A stretch of 64,000 nt of DNA. Origin: Apoda limacodes. Its lineage: Eukaryota; Arthropoda; Insecta; Lepidoptera; Limacodidae. The stretch's first letter is position 1. Each line of letters begins with the position of its first letter. A model generated the notes under the pieces. It was not told the origin of the DNA, searched no databases, and was given only the letters and a program-made list of their open reading frames with translations. The stretch spans positions 2,408,803 through 2,472,802 of the forward strand of contig OX291550.1 of assembly GCA_946406115.1 (NCBI GenBank), written 5' to 3'. Below are positions 11,871-22,093 of the stretch, piece by piece. Both the position numbers and the translations under genes were made by a program.

Positions 11871-12650
11871 TCATATCAGCCCATTGACGTCCGCTGCTGG
11901 ATACACCAGCAGGCCACACCTAACTTTCTCCATAGCGTGCGACTCTGTGCCGCGTGTAACCAACAGCTCCCCGCTACCTTTACGAGGTCATTTGTCCATC
12001 TAGCGGGGGGCCGGTCCACGCTGCGCTTTCCGGTTCGTGGTCGTCACACGAGAGCCTTCTCCCCCCATCGGCCATCGGTTCTTCGAGCTATGTGCCCTGC
12101 CCATTGCCACTTCAGCTTTGCGATTCGGTGAGCTATGTCGGCGACTTTAGTTTTCCTACGGATTTCCTCATTCCTGATTTGATCACGTAGGGAAACTTCG
12201 AGCATAGCTATTTCCATCGCCCGCTGAGCGATCTTGAGCTTTCGTGTAAGGCCCATAGTTAGCGGCCACATTTTAGTGCCCTAAGTCATCACTGGCAACA
12301 CACACTGGTTGAAGACTTTTGTCTTTTGTCTTCAAGCACTAGGGTATTAAGGACGTGAAGACGTACAGCTTTCCGAACGCTGCCCAACCGAGTTGGATTC
12401 GGCGATTAATCTCTTTCTCGAAATTGGACTCACCAAATCGAACAATTTGTCCCAGGTATACGTATTCGTCAACAACTTCGAGTGTAAGTTCCCAACAGTT
12501 ATTGGAGTGGGTGCTACATGGTCATTCGACATGATTCTCATCTTGTCCATGTTCATCTTGAGGCCCACTCGTTAGGAAGCTCTACTGAGGCTTTCGAGCA
12601 TTGTGCTAAGGTCGTATTGTGCTAGATACGTAATCAATTTTTTCTCATCC
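11871..12650 (-). mobile_element. 5'-truncated RTE-clade LINE, C-terminal RT region and 3' end
   Basis: On the minus strand the coding order is MGLKMNMDKMRIMSN with HVAPTPITVGN (12568-12347), then LKIAQRAMEIAMLEVSLRDQ, IRNEEIRRKTKVADIAHRIA and LKWQWAGHIARRTDGRWGEK (12271-12044). This is the signature C-terminal region of insect RTE 'endonuclease-reverse transcriptase' proteins. The 3' end reads CAGCAGCGGACGTCAATGGG into an ATGATG microsatellite, as RTE elements do. Several frameshifts and the loss of everything upstream of the GLKMN block make it dead. RTE elements copy themselves by target-primed reverse transcription in the nucleus. Confidence 0.85.
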
Positions 12651-12689
12651 CCCCGACCTACCTCGGCACGGTCGAAAAACTATTGTTAG

Positions 12690-13090
12690 GCGGTGTTGGC
12701 ACGTACTTACGGCCCCAGACGACGATCTCGCCATCCGGATAGCGAGCTTAGTCTTAACGACCTCCCCAAATAGGGCCTTCCCCCTCACATGACGCTGACG
12801 TCCCCGGGTTCGTCGGCAAACGCACGGACTTACCTCGTATACGAGGTATCAAAGAGTGCCGGGGCGCTTCTCGCAATCGCAACTGCAACCGCGTAATGGG
12901 GAACTCCCCTTCTGGCGCTGACTCACATTCGGGTTCGAGGCTCACGCTGGTCGAAGGGACGACCCCAAGTGCGACAACCCAAGCCGAGGCTCCCCCCGCG
13001 GGGAGCCCTTGAGCGTTGGACGCTATATGGGCTGAGACTTCTTCAGAGTCTCGCCCCAAAAGCCCAGTGGAGCAGTAATGGCTGCAACAG
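12690..13090 (+). mobile_element. Jockey-family LINE 3' end (5'-truncated)
   Basis: GC-rich DNA whose minus strand matches the plus strand at 29360-29700, where the same sequence is the 3' UTR of a minus-strand Jockey. This copy therefore lies in + orientation. Shared landmarks are 'gacgtccccgggttcgtcgg', 'gtgccggggcgcttctcgc' and the terminal 'ggctgcaacagccaact'. No usable ORF remains. Confidence 0.7.
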
Positions 13091-13355
13091 CCAACTGCAT
13101 AGTTAGTTTAGAAGAACAAAAACAAACATTTTACATAGTAGTTACCTTTAGTAGATCATCTCTAGATAGCCATACAGCTACAAATAATGGAATGGAAAAC
13201 ACTATCTGTCTAAGTTTACACTGGTTTTTCTGGTCCGATCCTTACGAAATTTGAATGGGACCATTTTAGAGGCAGCCCTAACATACATAAAAAATCGTCA
13301 AAAACAAATATATGTGGGAACATACATAAAAAAACATGCCGACGAATTGAAAATC
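13091..13355. other. Non-coding, nothing recognised
   Basis: AT-rich DNA between the Jockey tail and the foldback at 13360, without a gene. Confidence 0.4.
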
Positions 13356-13359
13356 TCTT

Positions 13360-13545
13360 CAAAATCTGGAGCTTATTGGGAGCAGTCTTGAGCTGATCGG
13401 ACTCTGAAATTTGAGACAAAAATATACGTAAGTCTGAATTACCTCTCGAAACCAATAAATGAACTTGTATACATTTTTCTCTCGAATACCAGAGTCCGAA
13501 TAGCTCGAGACTGTTCCCAATAAGGTCCCTGGGGCCTTAGACAAG
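13360..13545. repeat. Imperfect foldback of a dispersed repeat
   Basis: The left arm (about 13370-13446) and the reverse complement of the right arm (about 13448-13532) carry the same text: 'cttattgggaacagt', 'gagctattcggactctg', 'tacctctcgaaa'. The two halves form a hairpin of roughly 75-bp arms with mismatches. A third, single copy lies at 17730-17812. Confidence 0.75.
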
Positions 13546-13994
13546 TTGCAATCAAAAAATCGTGCAGTATCGGTATAGAGAGAGCGTTTTCGAAACTATT
13601 GTGGCAGACTTATTTCTCATGTATTGAAAACGCTGTATCGTGGGCGTTGCGTCGGATGGAAAACTCTATATTATCTGTGACAATTTTCGAAAATTGCTTA
13701 TATTTTTGTTTGTACTATGTAATGTGGTGTTTCTTCTTTATTTAAGTCTAAAATGCTATTATTACTTTTATTTTCATTTAACTTACTCATCGTTGGTTTT
13801 AAAATTAAGAATATAGGTACGTAGGGGAGAGTGGGTAGGATTCGTACACCGGGAGCATTCGTACAGTGGTGATATCCCCGCTATTGAATACAGTGGCGTG
13901 TTCACGTTTGTGTGTGTAACTCCCACTCGTACGCATACGCAACAGTGAGGCCGCCAGCTTCGACACGACAGGTTCATTCATGTTTTCGCTCCAG

Positions 13995-14287
13995 GTAAGT
14001 TTATTTTGAATTCACCTTGAAACACGTTTAAATCTTATAAGTTTTGCTCTAATTAGATAAAGTGATTAATATAGTTTATGATTTGATATCGAGGTTTTAT
14101 ATGTAAACAACCATTTTGGGATAACTACAACGGTTATTTTTATTTCAAATTTATTTGTTAATTTGTTGGGTTGGGTTACCTTCGTACAGTTGTCAGTGGG
14201 GTAGATTCGTACTGTACGAATGCTCCCCACTCTGAACTGCGTAAGTAAAAAGATCTTATTCCATGAATATTGTTATTATTATTTCAG
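13995..14287 (+). other. Predicted 5' intron of the pogo-like gene
   Basis: CTCCAG|GTAAGT at 13994/13995 is a consensus donor, and TTATTATTTCAG ending at 14287 is a consensus acceptor only 7 bases before the ATG at 14295. A noncoding leader exon followed by this intron would give a short 5' UTR. Motif-based inference. Confidence 0.55.
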
Positions 14288-14294
14288 AACCATT

Positions 14295-15108
14295 ATGCCG
14301 CGAGTATATGTAAAAAAAGGGACAAGATCGGGAGATGTAAATGAAGACGCAATGAAGTCAGCGATAGAAGAAGTTTTTAATAAAACATTGTCTATTAGAA
14401 AATCTGCGCAAAAATATGGAAGTAATCCGGGCCCCAAAGTGGACAGAAACGCGTCGAAAAAGTCGAATAAAGGAAGACAGCCAGGAAAATCGAGAATATA
14501 TACAGAAACTCCGGAAAAAACAAGGCTAGAAGAAATAGAGAAAGCAAAACAGTTGAAAAAGCAAGAACTAGAAAAGAAACAAAAGGCCAAGGAGATGAAA
14601 CAAGCATTATTTTCTCTATCAACCAAACAAAAAAGACTGAAGAAAAATGGTAAATACAACTAAATCACAGAGGCGAAAGAAAAATGTAAAGCCTGACAGT
14701 GAAAATGAGACTGATTCTGAGGATGACGCTAATGTAAGTTTAAGAGAAAGTTCTTGCTCTCCCACAGAAGAGATGTCTGAGGAATCGGATTTTCAAGATG
14801 AAACTCCAGTTATATCAGTTAACATCAAAGAAGGATGTTTTGTCCTTGTAAAATTCGCGAAAAAAAGGTCTGTTCTATATTATGTTGGGCAGGTGCTTAA
14901 AAAATACAGTCCCACTGAATACAAGGTTTCATTTTTGAGGAAGAAGCCTGGTACTTCGAAATTTGTTTTTCCCACCACCAAAGATGAGGGCACAGTTTAC
15001 ATATCAGATGTAGTACACACACTGTCGCCATCAAAATCTGCTTCAACAGCGAGAATAGCCCACATCTTTAGTTTCGGAAAAGACTTATCTAAATATGATG
15101 TTGGATAA
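14295..15108 (+). pseudogene. Pogo-like transposase remnant: HTH domain and C-terminal domain, DDE core lost
   Basis: From ATG 14295 the protein starts MPRVYVKKGTRSG, then NEDAMKSAIEEVFNKTLSIR and KSAQKYGS. This is a pipsqueak/CENP-B-type helix-turn-helix as in pogo transposases. Where the domain should continue, the text jumps to GRQPGKSRIYTETPEKTRLE and a charged Lys/Glu coil, which in full-length relatives lies after the DDE domain. So several hundred codons including the catalytic triad are gone. The frame stops at 14663. An overlapping frame (14647-15108) carries an acidic linker and a domain with GCFVLVKFAKKRSVLYYVGQ, YKVSFLRKKPG and KFVFP, a chromo/Tudor-like C-terminal segment typical of this family. 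The frame change near the A-run at 14641 looks like a one-base slip. The peptide may still bind the element's ends but cannot cut DNA. Confidence 0.75.
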
Positions 15109-15628
15109 TACATCTATTATTACCTAAAACTAATACTCGTTACTGTAACGGTATAATTTATAATGTTGATTAATTATTTATCCTATTAATAAGAGAAAAA
15201 ATGATCACAAGTTTTTTGTTACTACAAATAAGAAGTTATTATTAGAAAGAAGTACTTAAAAAAGAATAATCGTTAATTGTTACTACATAAAGGCTGATTT
15301 AGTGTTAACTTTGATCTCAATAAATGATAATATTACATTGAATAAATGGTTTTTACTTTGATTGTACGAAGGTTCCCCACTATGTACGAATGTACCCTAC
15401 GGTATGTACGAAACTAAACCACGTGTGGGATAGTTTCGTACGTTTCCCATTTTTGAGAAAAATCACTGTAGCATCGCCATGCTGCTTAGTATCCAAAAGA
15501 CACTTAATTATTATTTAAGCCAGATAAGTGAGGTATATAGCAGCATTGAATTTATTATAAAATTGTTAACAGTTATTTTTTTTATGTGGCTTACAAAAAA
15601 ATGTGTACGAATCCTACCCACTCTCCCC

Positions 15629-16395
15629 TATTTATTAAATTGTTTATTATTTATTTATTAAAATGTTTTTATGTTTTAAATATATTGTTGTGAAAATATT
15701 AGGTACCTACTTACGTAAAAAAATATTTTGGCTTTCTAGTAATGAAAATCTGGCTATACATTTACTATGAATCTATTAGATTAGAAATTAGACTAATACT
15801 TCAAACATAGATTTTTAATAACACCATCATATTTAAAGCATCTTTATTAAGTTACGTATATTTCTTCATATCAGAGTCAAATAGATACCTATAATCCAAA
15901 ATTGAATACAAACAAAACTTAATACCTAATTAACAAAATATTTAAAATGATTCACAATAGATTTCAAGCCGCCATTTGCAATCGCCAAGCTTAAACGCAG
16001 GGCCTAGGCGAACGCAAGTTCAACGAATATCAATAAGGAATCGCGTTTGTAAAGTTGCAATATGGCTTTTTAATGTATAGACGACTTTCGTTTCGGCGCT
16101 CTATAGTGGCTCCACAGTGGCTCGGCGATGGAACCTATCGATAGCATAGAAAAGCAACAAGTCTATAATTTTTTTTCGATCGACAGCAAGTGACGTCATA
16201 AACTTGTGTTCATACATTTTGTTTGATTCTATTCTTTTTTTCATGACGCTAAATTTGAGAAGTCTAAGCCCCCTGGGCAAATTAAAAAACTTCTTACACA
16301 GTACCTAGGCGTGAGACAATCGTGGTAATTTTTTTCATTTATTATTAAAACTTTTGTGACTATGCTCTTTTAAAGACAAAGATCCATTTTTGATT
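15629..16395. other. Non-coding DNA, GC-richer patch at about 15.97-16.3 kb
   Basis: AT-rich, with a moderately GC-rich stretch of 'cgatagcatag' and 'gtgacgtcataaac' (a CRE-like TGACGTCA at about 16191). No ORF or known repeat identified. Confidence 0.4.
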
Positions 16396-17065
16396 GGAAC
16401 ATTTATTTGGTTTTAAGGTTCCGTACGCAAAGGGTTCCAGCGGAGCTCTATAGCTAAGCCTGCGCTGTTTATTTGCTGTGCTGTCCGACTTAAGGCAAAA
16501 TAGAGCTTTAAAAAATTGACCAAATTAGCTAGAAGCCTGAAATTTCACAAAATATTTGTTATAGCTTCTGCCAGCGGCTGCGCCCGCCCTATATTTGGTT
16601 ATCGGCGTAGGATTTTTACGGCAACTCTTCAATTATAGACAAAAAACAAACAACAAAACCTTTCCTCTTCATAATATTAGTATCGATAGAAAGATAGATT
16701 ATAGGTAGGCATAATACATTCGTGTCCAACTATGGAAATACACATACAAGATTTCAACCCAATCGGTCAAGCCGTTTAGTAGTTGACATACCGACATCAG
16801 CGACCCGGTAGGTCCAATTGTATTTTTAAATCATCCAGGAAACCATCGAAATACCCATATAAAATTTCAACGCAATCAGTTTAGCCGTTTAGAAGTTATA
16901 TGAAAAAGATAAGTACGGAAGGATAATTCTTACCATCCGTTGTCCTATTACCCTAATCCCGTGGTAAAAAATAGGGTGGTCCAGTAGTTTCGGAGCCTAT
17001 TCAATACAAACAAACAAACAAACAATCAAATCTTTTCTCTTTATAATATTAGTATAGATATAGTG
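16396..17065. repeat. Lepidopteran CR1/Zenon-type repeat debris
   Basis: 'taaggttccgtacgcaaagggt' less its last bases, 'gccagcggctgcgcccgcc', and two tails of the type 'ctctttataatattagtat' preceded by ACAAACAAACAAACAA (at about 16635-16690 and 17005-17060) are blocks that recur across lepidopteran LINE 3' ends and MITEs. The order suggests two adjacent or duplicated tails. Confidence 0.55.
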
Positions 17066-17659
17066 TAGACATTCCGACATTAAGGAATTCCGAACAAATA
17101 ATCATAATTAATGAATATCATTAAAGATCTGTTAAAAGATTTAAAGACAAAAGGCAGACATTGCTGTTAGACTTGTCGCGACATCTATGAATTACAGTGG
17201 GTATTATTAGTAGTATTTCACGTCACAGTGCAGTGTAGTGTAGTACACTCCCGAGATGTTCGTAACTCGATATCATAAAAGTTTTTACATCAACGTACAG
17301 ATGTCGCCAAGACAAAAACATTCTACAAATTCAACTAAAATATTATGGGTAGCGGTAATAAAACTGAGATTAAATATATTGACCACCAAAAAATACCTTG
17401 ACACTTTCAGCTCTCTTAACAAAAAAATATACTCAATACCAAAAAAACCAAATATGTCCCAAAAAAGGAAGTCTAAAATTACAATGCTTCTAGTATTTTT
17501 AGGCATGATTGCACTTTAAATTGTATTCAAGGACTACATAAATGTTGTAAATTATCACCAAATGTTAGTGAGCAAATGAATGCGCTATAACTACCTAAAT
17601 AATGCAATATGATTGCCATAAAATGTAGGCATTTTACCAAATAAAGTATAATGACGCCA
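17066..17659. other. AT-rich DNA with an unsupported ORF
   Basis: An 87-codon plus-strand ORF (17256-17519) is Lys/Thr-rich with no domain, and an equally long ORF lies opposite it. I do not call a gene. Confidence 0.35.
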
Positions 17660-17822
17660 AATTAAGTTAAATCTCGCGTCTGACAAGCATTTCCCGTTCG
17701 ACTCCCGGACATCGCAGCCACCCGACCCGGGACCTTATTGGGAACAGTTTCGAGCTATTCGGACTCTGGAATTCTATACAAAAATGTATGGAAGTCTGAC
17801 TTACCTCTCGAAACTCGTTAAA
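17660..17822 (+). mobile_element. Probable tRNA-derived SINE fragment
   Basis: CCCGTTCGACTCCCGG (B-box consensus GTTCGANTCC) at about 17693 is followed by 'gggaccttattgggaacag' and the same body as the 13360-13545 foldback. This gives a tRNA-like head joined to that dispersed repeat. Confidence 0.45.
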
Positions 17823-17827
17823 GTCGC

Positions 17828-17990
17828 ATAGCGCGCAATAGAGCGAGCTATGCTTGGAGTGTCTCTGAGGGATCGAATCGATCGAAAGAGGACCGATGAC
17901 AGAAAGAGGAGACGTGTCCTAGAGTGGAGACTGCGTATGGGAGGGTGAAGCGTAGGACGCCCTCCAGCCCGGTGAAATGACGACCTTAAA
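17828..17990 (+). pseudogene. RTE fragment (RAMLGVSLRDRI ... VLEWRLR)
   Basis: The plus strand codes ERAMLGVSLRDRI and shortly after VLEWRLRMG, two blocks from the RTE C-terminal region, with the intervening segment (about 35 residues) deleted. Dead fragment. Confidence 0.6.
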
Positions 17991-17999
17991 AGGGTTTTT

Positions 18000-18253
18000 T
18001 TTTATACCACTAAGGTAGCAAACAAGCCTACGGTCTGCCTGATGGTAAGCGGTCACCGTAGCCTATGAACGCTTGCAACACCAGGGGCAACACTCACGCG
18101 TTGCCGACCCTTCAGAAATCTAATAACATCTTTTTTGAAGAACCCCCTACTGTAGTCCTTAGAGAAAACCTTGGCGGTGAGCTCATTCCACTACCCAAGC
18201 GTTTGCGGGTGGAAGTTTCTCTGAAACCGCACTGTACGCGACTATTTCGGTTC
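18000..18253 (-). mobile_element. LINE-B 3' end, 5'-truncated copy 1 of a head-to-tail pair
   Basis: The minus strand is the last 240 bases or so of LINE-B, ending in the poly(A) seen as T-run at 18000. It is truncated at its 5' side exactly where the poly(T) of the next copy starts (18254). Confidence 0.85.
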
Positions 18254-18604
18254 TTTTTTTTTTTTTTTTTTTTTAAATACCACTAAGGTGGCAAACAAGC
18301 TTACGGCCCGCCTGATGGTAAGCGGTCACCGTAGCCTATGGACGCTTGCAACACCAGGGGTATCACTTGCGCGTTGCCGACCCTTCAGAAATCTAATAAC
18401 TTCTTTCTTGAAGAACTCCATACTGTAGTCCTTGCAGAAAACCTTGGCAGGGAGCTCATTCCACAACTTAAGCGTTCGCGGGAGGAAGTTTTTCTGAAAC
18501 GGCACTGTACGCGACCATTTAGGTTCTAAAGTGTGAGAATGAATTCCCTGCCGATGGCGAGCGGTGCGATGGTAGAAAGTAGCCGTGGGCATCATTTCGA
18601 ACAA
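18254..18604 (-). mobile_element. LINE-B 3' end, 5'-truncated copy 2 of the pair
   Basis: A 19-base T-run at 18254-18272 is the poly(A) tail. The minus strand codes the LINE-B C-terminus: FEMMPTATFYHRTARHRQG, LWNELPAKVFCKDYSMEFFK and KEVIRFLKGRQRAS. It is open for 92 codons, so this copy is relatively young. Confidence 0.85.
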
Positions 18605-18752
18605 CAGGGTGGCTGCTGGTGGCTGGGTTAGGAAGGCAGAGGACCGGGAGAAATGGCAAAGACAAAGTGATTAGATTTTGGAAGGGCCGGCAACGCGCGA
18701 GTGCCTCAGGTATTACAAGCATTCAAAGGCTACTAGTGGTACAAAAAAAAAT
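18605..18752 (+). mobile_element. Diverged LINE-B-like 3' tail in + orientation
   Basis: GTGATTAGATTTTGGAAGGG and then 'ccggcaacgcgcgagtg' resemble the LINE-B tail read on the plus strand and end in a short A-run at 18742-18751. It is a different subfamily from the neighbours, and lies back to back with the 18254-18604 copy. Confidence 0.55.
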
Positions 18753-18990
18753 GATGAGAAAAGAATATAGAACTTTTGTCGTGTAAAGCTTTTTTATTAG
18801 GGATGCTTAAATGTCACGCAAACGAAGTCACTAGCCCAGTAAAGAGTTAATAAATGGGTTATATACCTACTATGTCGATCGCAGCAAACCGAGCCTCTCC
18901 ATTTTCCATTTTTACCCACTATTACAAACTAAAAGTACCTACCTACCTGCCTAATTTATTAAATTACATTAAAAAAGGCCATTGTATTTA
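18753..18990. other. AT-rich spacer
   Basis: No gene or named repeat seen. Confidence 0.4.
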
Positions 18991-19368
18991 AGAGGATACA
19001 CTTCGCGGCGCCTCGCAGCAGGCTTTGTTCAAACGAGTTCCTCATTTATTTTTATTTTACTGATCAATTACTGTGTAATTTCTTAGTTCTAATCCTAAGC
19101 CGAATACCTAGGTCTGTGGCTTTTCCAAAATCTTGTTAAACGTTCTATTAACTTGATATCTTTTTTAAAACCATTTTTATGAAAAACAAGAATCCTGTAT
19201 AACTTTTGAACTATAAAATATGAAAAAATCTGGCACACTGCAGACCTAGATATTTATTACTAGAATTTGTCTTCCAAATTTCGTGGTGTTTGATCAACAA
19301 GTGTCAAAAATAAGTGAGAACTTCGTTTGTGTGAAGCCCGCTGCGAGGCGGCGCGAAGTGTATCCTCT
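18991..19368. mobile_element. 378-bp MITE with 35-bp TIRs and TA target duplication
   Basis: The left end AGAGGATACACTTCGCGGCG (then CCTCGCAGCAGGC) is matched by the reverse complement of the right end, AGAGGATACACTTCGCGCCG (then CCTCGCAGCGGGC), with two mismatches in 33. TA flanks both ends (18989-18990, 19369-19370), pointing to a Tc1/mariner-type transposase. The interior has no ORF. Confidence 0.85.
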
Positions 19369-19512
19369 TACTGATTGTTATTGAAGTTACGGTTTTTCAT
19401 TTGAGACCCCACTGTCTCTGTTACCCCTTGACCGACCCTGCTCATGTTTGAACCTAAAATTCTAGTGACCTCAACTATTTGTGTGCTAAATATCATTAAG
19501 ACCAAAGCAACA
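19369..19512. other. Short non-coding stretch before the minisatellite
   Basis: Contains 'gagaccccactgtctctgttaccc' less a few bases, followed by AT-rich text. No gene. Confidence 0.3.
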
Positions 19513-20205
19513 ATACTAAAGTTATAGTCGAACAAACATACAAATTGTTACTAAAGTTATAGTCGAACAAACATACAAATTGTTACTAAAGTTATAGTCG
19601 AACAAACATACAAATTGTTACTAAAGTCATAGTCGAACAAACATACAAATTGTTACAAAAGTTATAGTCGAACAAACATACAAATTGTTACTAAAGTTAT
19701 AACAAACATACAAATTGTTACTAAAGTTATAGTCGAACAAACATACAAATTGTTACTAAAGTTATAACAAACATACAAATTGTTACTAAAGTTATAGTCG
19801 AACAAACATACAAATTGTTACTAAAGTCATAGTCGAACAAACATACAAATTGTTACTAAAGTTATAGTCGAACAAACATACAAATTGTTACTAAAGTTAT
19901 AACAAACATACAAATTGTTACTAAAGTTATAGTCGAACAAACATACAAATTGTTACTAAAGTTATAACAAACATACAAATTGTTACTAAAGTCATAGTCG
20001 AACAAACATACAAATTGTTACTAAAGTTATAGTCGAACAAACATACAAATTGTTACTAAAGTCATAGTCGAACAAACATACAAATTGTTACTAAAGTTAT
20101 AGTCGAACAAACATACAAATTGTTACTAAAGTTATAGTTGAACAAACATACAAATTGTTACTAAAGTTATAGTCGAACAAACATACAAATTGTTACTAAG
20201 TAACT
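19513..20205. repeat. 35/30-bp minisatellite (about 20 units)
   Basis: The unit is ACAAATTGTTACTAAAGTTA plus TAGTCGAACAAACAT (35 bp). A 30-bp variant lacks GTCGA. Long and short units are interspersed, and a point variant GTCAT for GTTAT recurs at intervals, so blocks of several units have been copied together. Confidence 0.95.
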
Positions 20206-20247
20206 AAGCAACAATCGCTTTAAAAATAGCGAAGCTTCACCTCCGGC

Positions 20248-20755
20248 ACCATATGGAATACTACTAGTGCTGCCATCTTTGAGCGGGTGCACTTAGGCTC
20301 GACTCGATATAACGACGGGCTGTGAGAATCGTTGACGATCCCAAACTCACAAGTCTGAGGAGAGACTTTGCCTCCCCGTTTGTGTTCTACCGCTCGTATG
20401 ATGGGATGTGTTCTGAGGTATTGTTCGAAATGATGCCCACGGCTACTTTCTACCATCGCACCGCTCACCATCGGCAGAGAATTCATCTTCACAACTTATA
20501 ACCTAAATTGTCACGTACAGTGCGGTTTTAGAGAAACTTCCTCTATCAAACGCTTAAGTTGTTGGATTAGCTCCCTGCCAAAGTTTTCTCTAAGGACTAC
20601 AGTATGGGGTTCTTCAAGAAATAAGTTATTAGATTTGTGAAGGGTTGGCAACGCGCGAGTGATGCCATAAGTGTTGAAAGCGTGTATAGGCTGCGGTCAC
20701 CACTTACCATCAAGCGGAACGTAAGCTTGTTTGCCACCTCAATGTATTAAAAAAA
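20248..20755 (+). mobile_element. LINE-B, 5'-truncated copy
   Basis: Matches LINE-B from its 'catatggagtactgctgcc' region (about 37738 in the long copy) to the poly(A) at 20747-20756, with many substitutions and indels. It covers the C-terminal coding region and 3' UTR and has no intact frame. Confidence 0.85.
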
Positions 20756-21833
20756 AAGCAGCTCTTCAGAGCCAAACTTTGATATTTTCAAAATTTATTT
20801 CCTCTTCGTACAAAGCATTGTTGTAACATTATGATATTAATACAAAGTTTACGTATATACCTATTTTGGGTTGGCAAAGATGTAATTATTCTTCCCTCGA
20901 AATCTACTTCTCTCTTGGTTCACAAACACAACTTTATTTTTAAACTTACCTATTTCAATGATTCACGAACTTTAACGTTTTTTTTTAATAGACTAACTTT
21001 ATAATAAAAAGCCTTTTTATAATAGAAACCGACATCCCCCCGAGGCTGACTATGTGGTCTTACATAACCAATGGTAGGAGAGAAGCCCGTTCGATAATCA
21101 CTTGAATTGTTTTTTCTTTATTTCTTCAGGACGTGTTCTAGTACGCAGATTATGAAGTTCTTGATTTGAAATGATGTGGAATCGTGAGTAGTAGATTTGT
21201 TAATTGCAGTGAACCCTAAACATACCACTACAGGAATAAACGTTTATAAATTGAACTGCTGTTTTATTTGTAGCTACAAATAGTAAACAATAATTGGTAA
21301 AAGCATTTTACAACTGAAAATCACCCAAGAGTGACAATAAACAACACATTGCTAGGAAAGCCAACGTTCAGTGTCATATGTCAAACTTGTCTGTGCTCAA
21401 TTATTAGAGTAAAGAGTTTGCCATAGACACATATAATCTTCACAGAGATGTTGTTTGGTTGCCTTCTTGGTTCACCACCGAATGTAGTCTGTCCTACTCC
21501 TGTCTGTTTTATTTTCCAGAGGGCTGCGTTTTTATTTAACTTTAAATACTTATTCAAATGTTTTTACTATTTGTGAACCATTTAACGTGAAACTCAGAGA
21601 GGTTAATAGCTTGGCTAAGACGAAGTAAACAGCTTTAAGCTGCCAATTAGTCGCGACAGGGTTCTTCCCCTCAACAGTAACTGCTCTAGCTGAAACATTA
21701 AATAAGATAACTAACATATGAGTAAGAACGAGAATTAATAACTAAAATATTATTTTATAATAAATTTCATTAATAAAAATCTCCAATCTCAAATTATTAG
21801 GTACTTAAACGAAAGGAAACTGTTTTCATACCT
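20756..21833. other. AT-rich non-coding DNA
   Basis: No gene or named repeat seen. 'gaaaccgacatccccccgag' at about 21028 is GC-richer but unassigned. Confidence 0.4.
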
Positions 21834-21950
21834 ACCACTAAGGTGGCAAACGAGCCGGTTACCTATTGACGCTTGTGACACCAGGGCTTTGAGTATTTAA
21901 CCCTACGGGATATGACACGCGCGTTTCCGACCCTTTTTAATTATTTTATA
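21834..21950 (-). mobile_element. LINE-B 3' tail, old, with a small insertion
   Basis: 'accactaaggtggcaaac' and 'gacgcttgtgacaccaggg' mark the minus strand of the LINE-B tail. An extra 25 bases or so interrupt the sequence before 'acgcgcgtttccgaccc'. Confidence 0.65.
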
Positions 21951-22030
21951 GCGACATCGCTATACAAGCAATTGTGCTGACATAATAAGTCCCACACCTC
22001 GCCAAGACCGCTAGCCCGTGACGCCCTTTT

Positions 22031-22093
22031 ATGGGTATATGTGTTCTGTGGTGACGCCCCCTTTATGGGTATATGTGTTCTGTGGTGACGCCA
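22031..22093. repeat. 34-bp-period duplication
   Basis: ATGGGTATATGTGTTCTGTG and GTGACGCC occur twice, starting at 22031 and 22065. Confidence 0.85.

Larger units (their letters stand above)
13824..15628 (+). mobile_element. Internally deleted pogo-like DNA transposon, perfect TIRs, TA duplication
   Basis: The left end GGGGAGAGTGGGTAGGATTC (continuing GTACAC) is matched without error by the reverse complement of the right end: a 26-bp perfect TIR. TA flanks both sides (13822-13823 and 15629-15630). Inside both ends the motif ATTCGTAC or its complement recurs many times (about 13840, 13857, 14174, 14207, 15363, 15384, 15402, 15434 and 15604), the pattern expected of transposase-binding sites. 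The coding part is an N-terminal DNA-binding domain fused to a C-terminal segment, with the DDE core deleted. The perfect TIRs suggest recent mobilisation, presumably by a full-length relative elsewhere. Confidence 0.9.

Noticed and set aside
14279..14659. 126-codon minus-strand ORF rich in Phe and Ser
   Set aside because: It is the antisense shadow of the Lys/Glu-rich pogo-like coding sequence.
19513..20205. CRISPR-like array
   Set aside because: Eukaryotic context, no distinct spacers (the whole unit is repeated), no cas genes.
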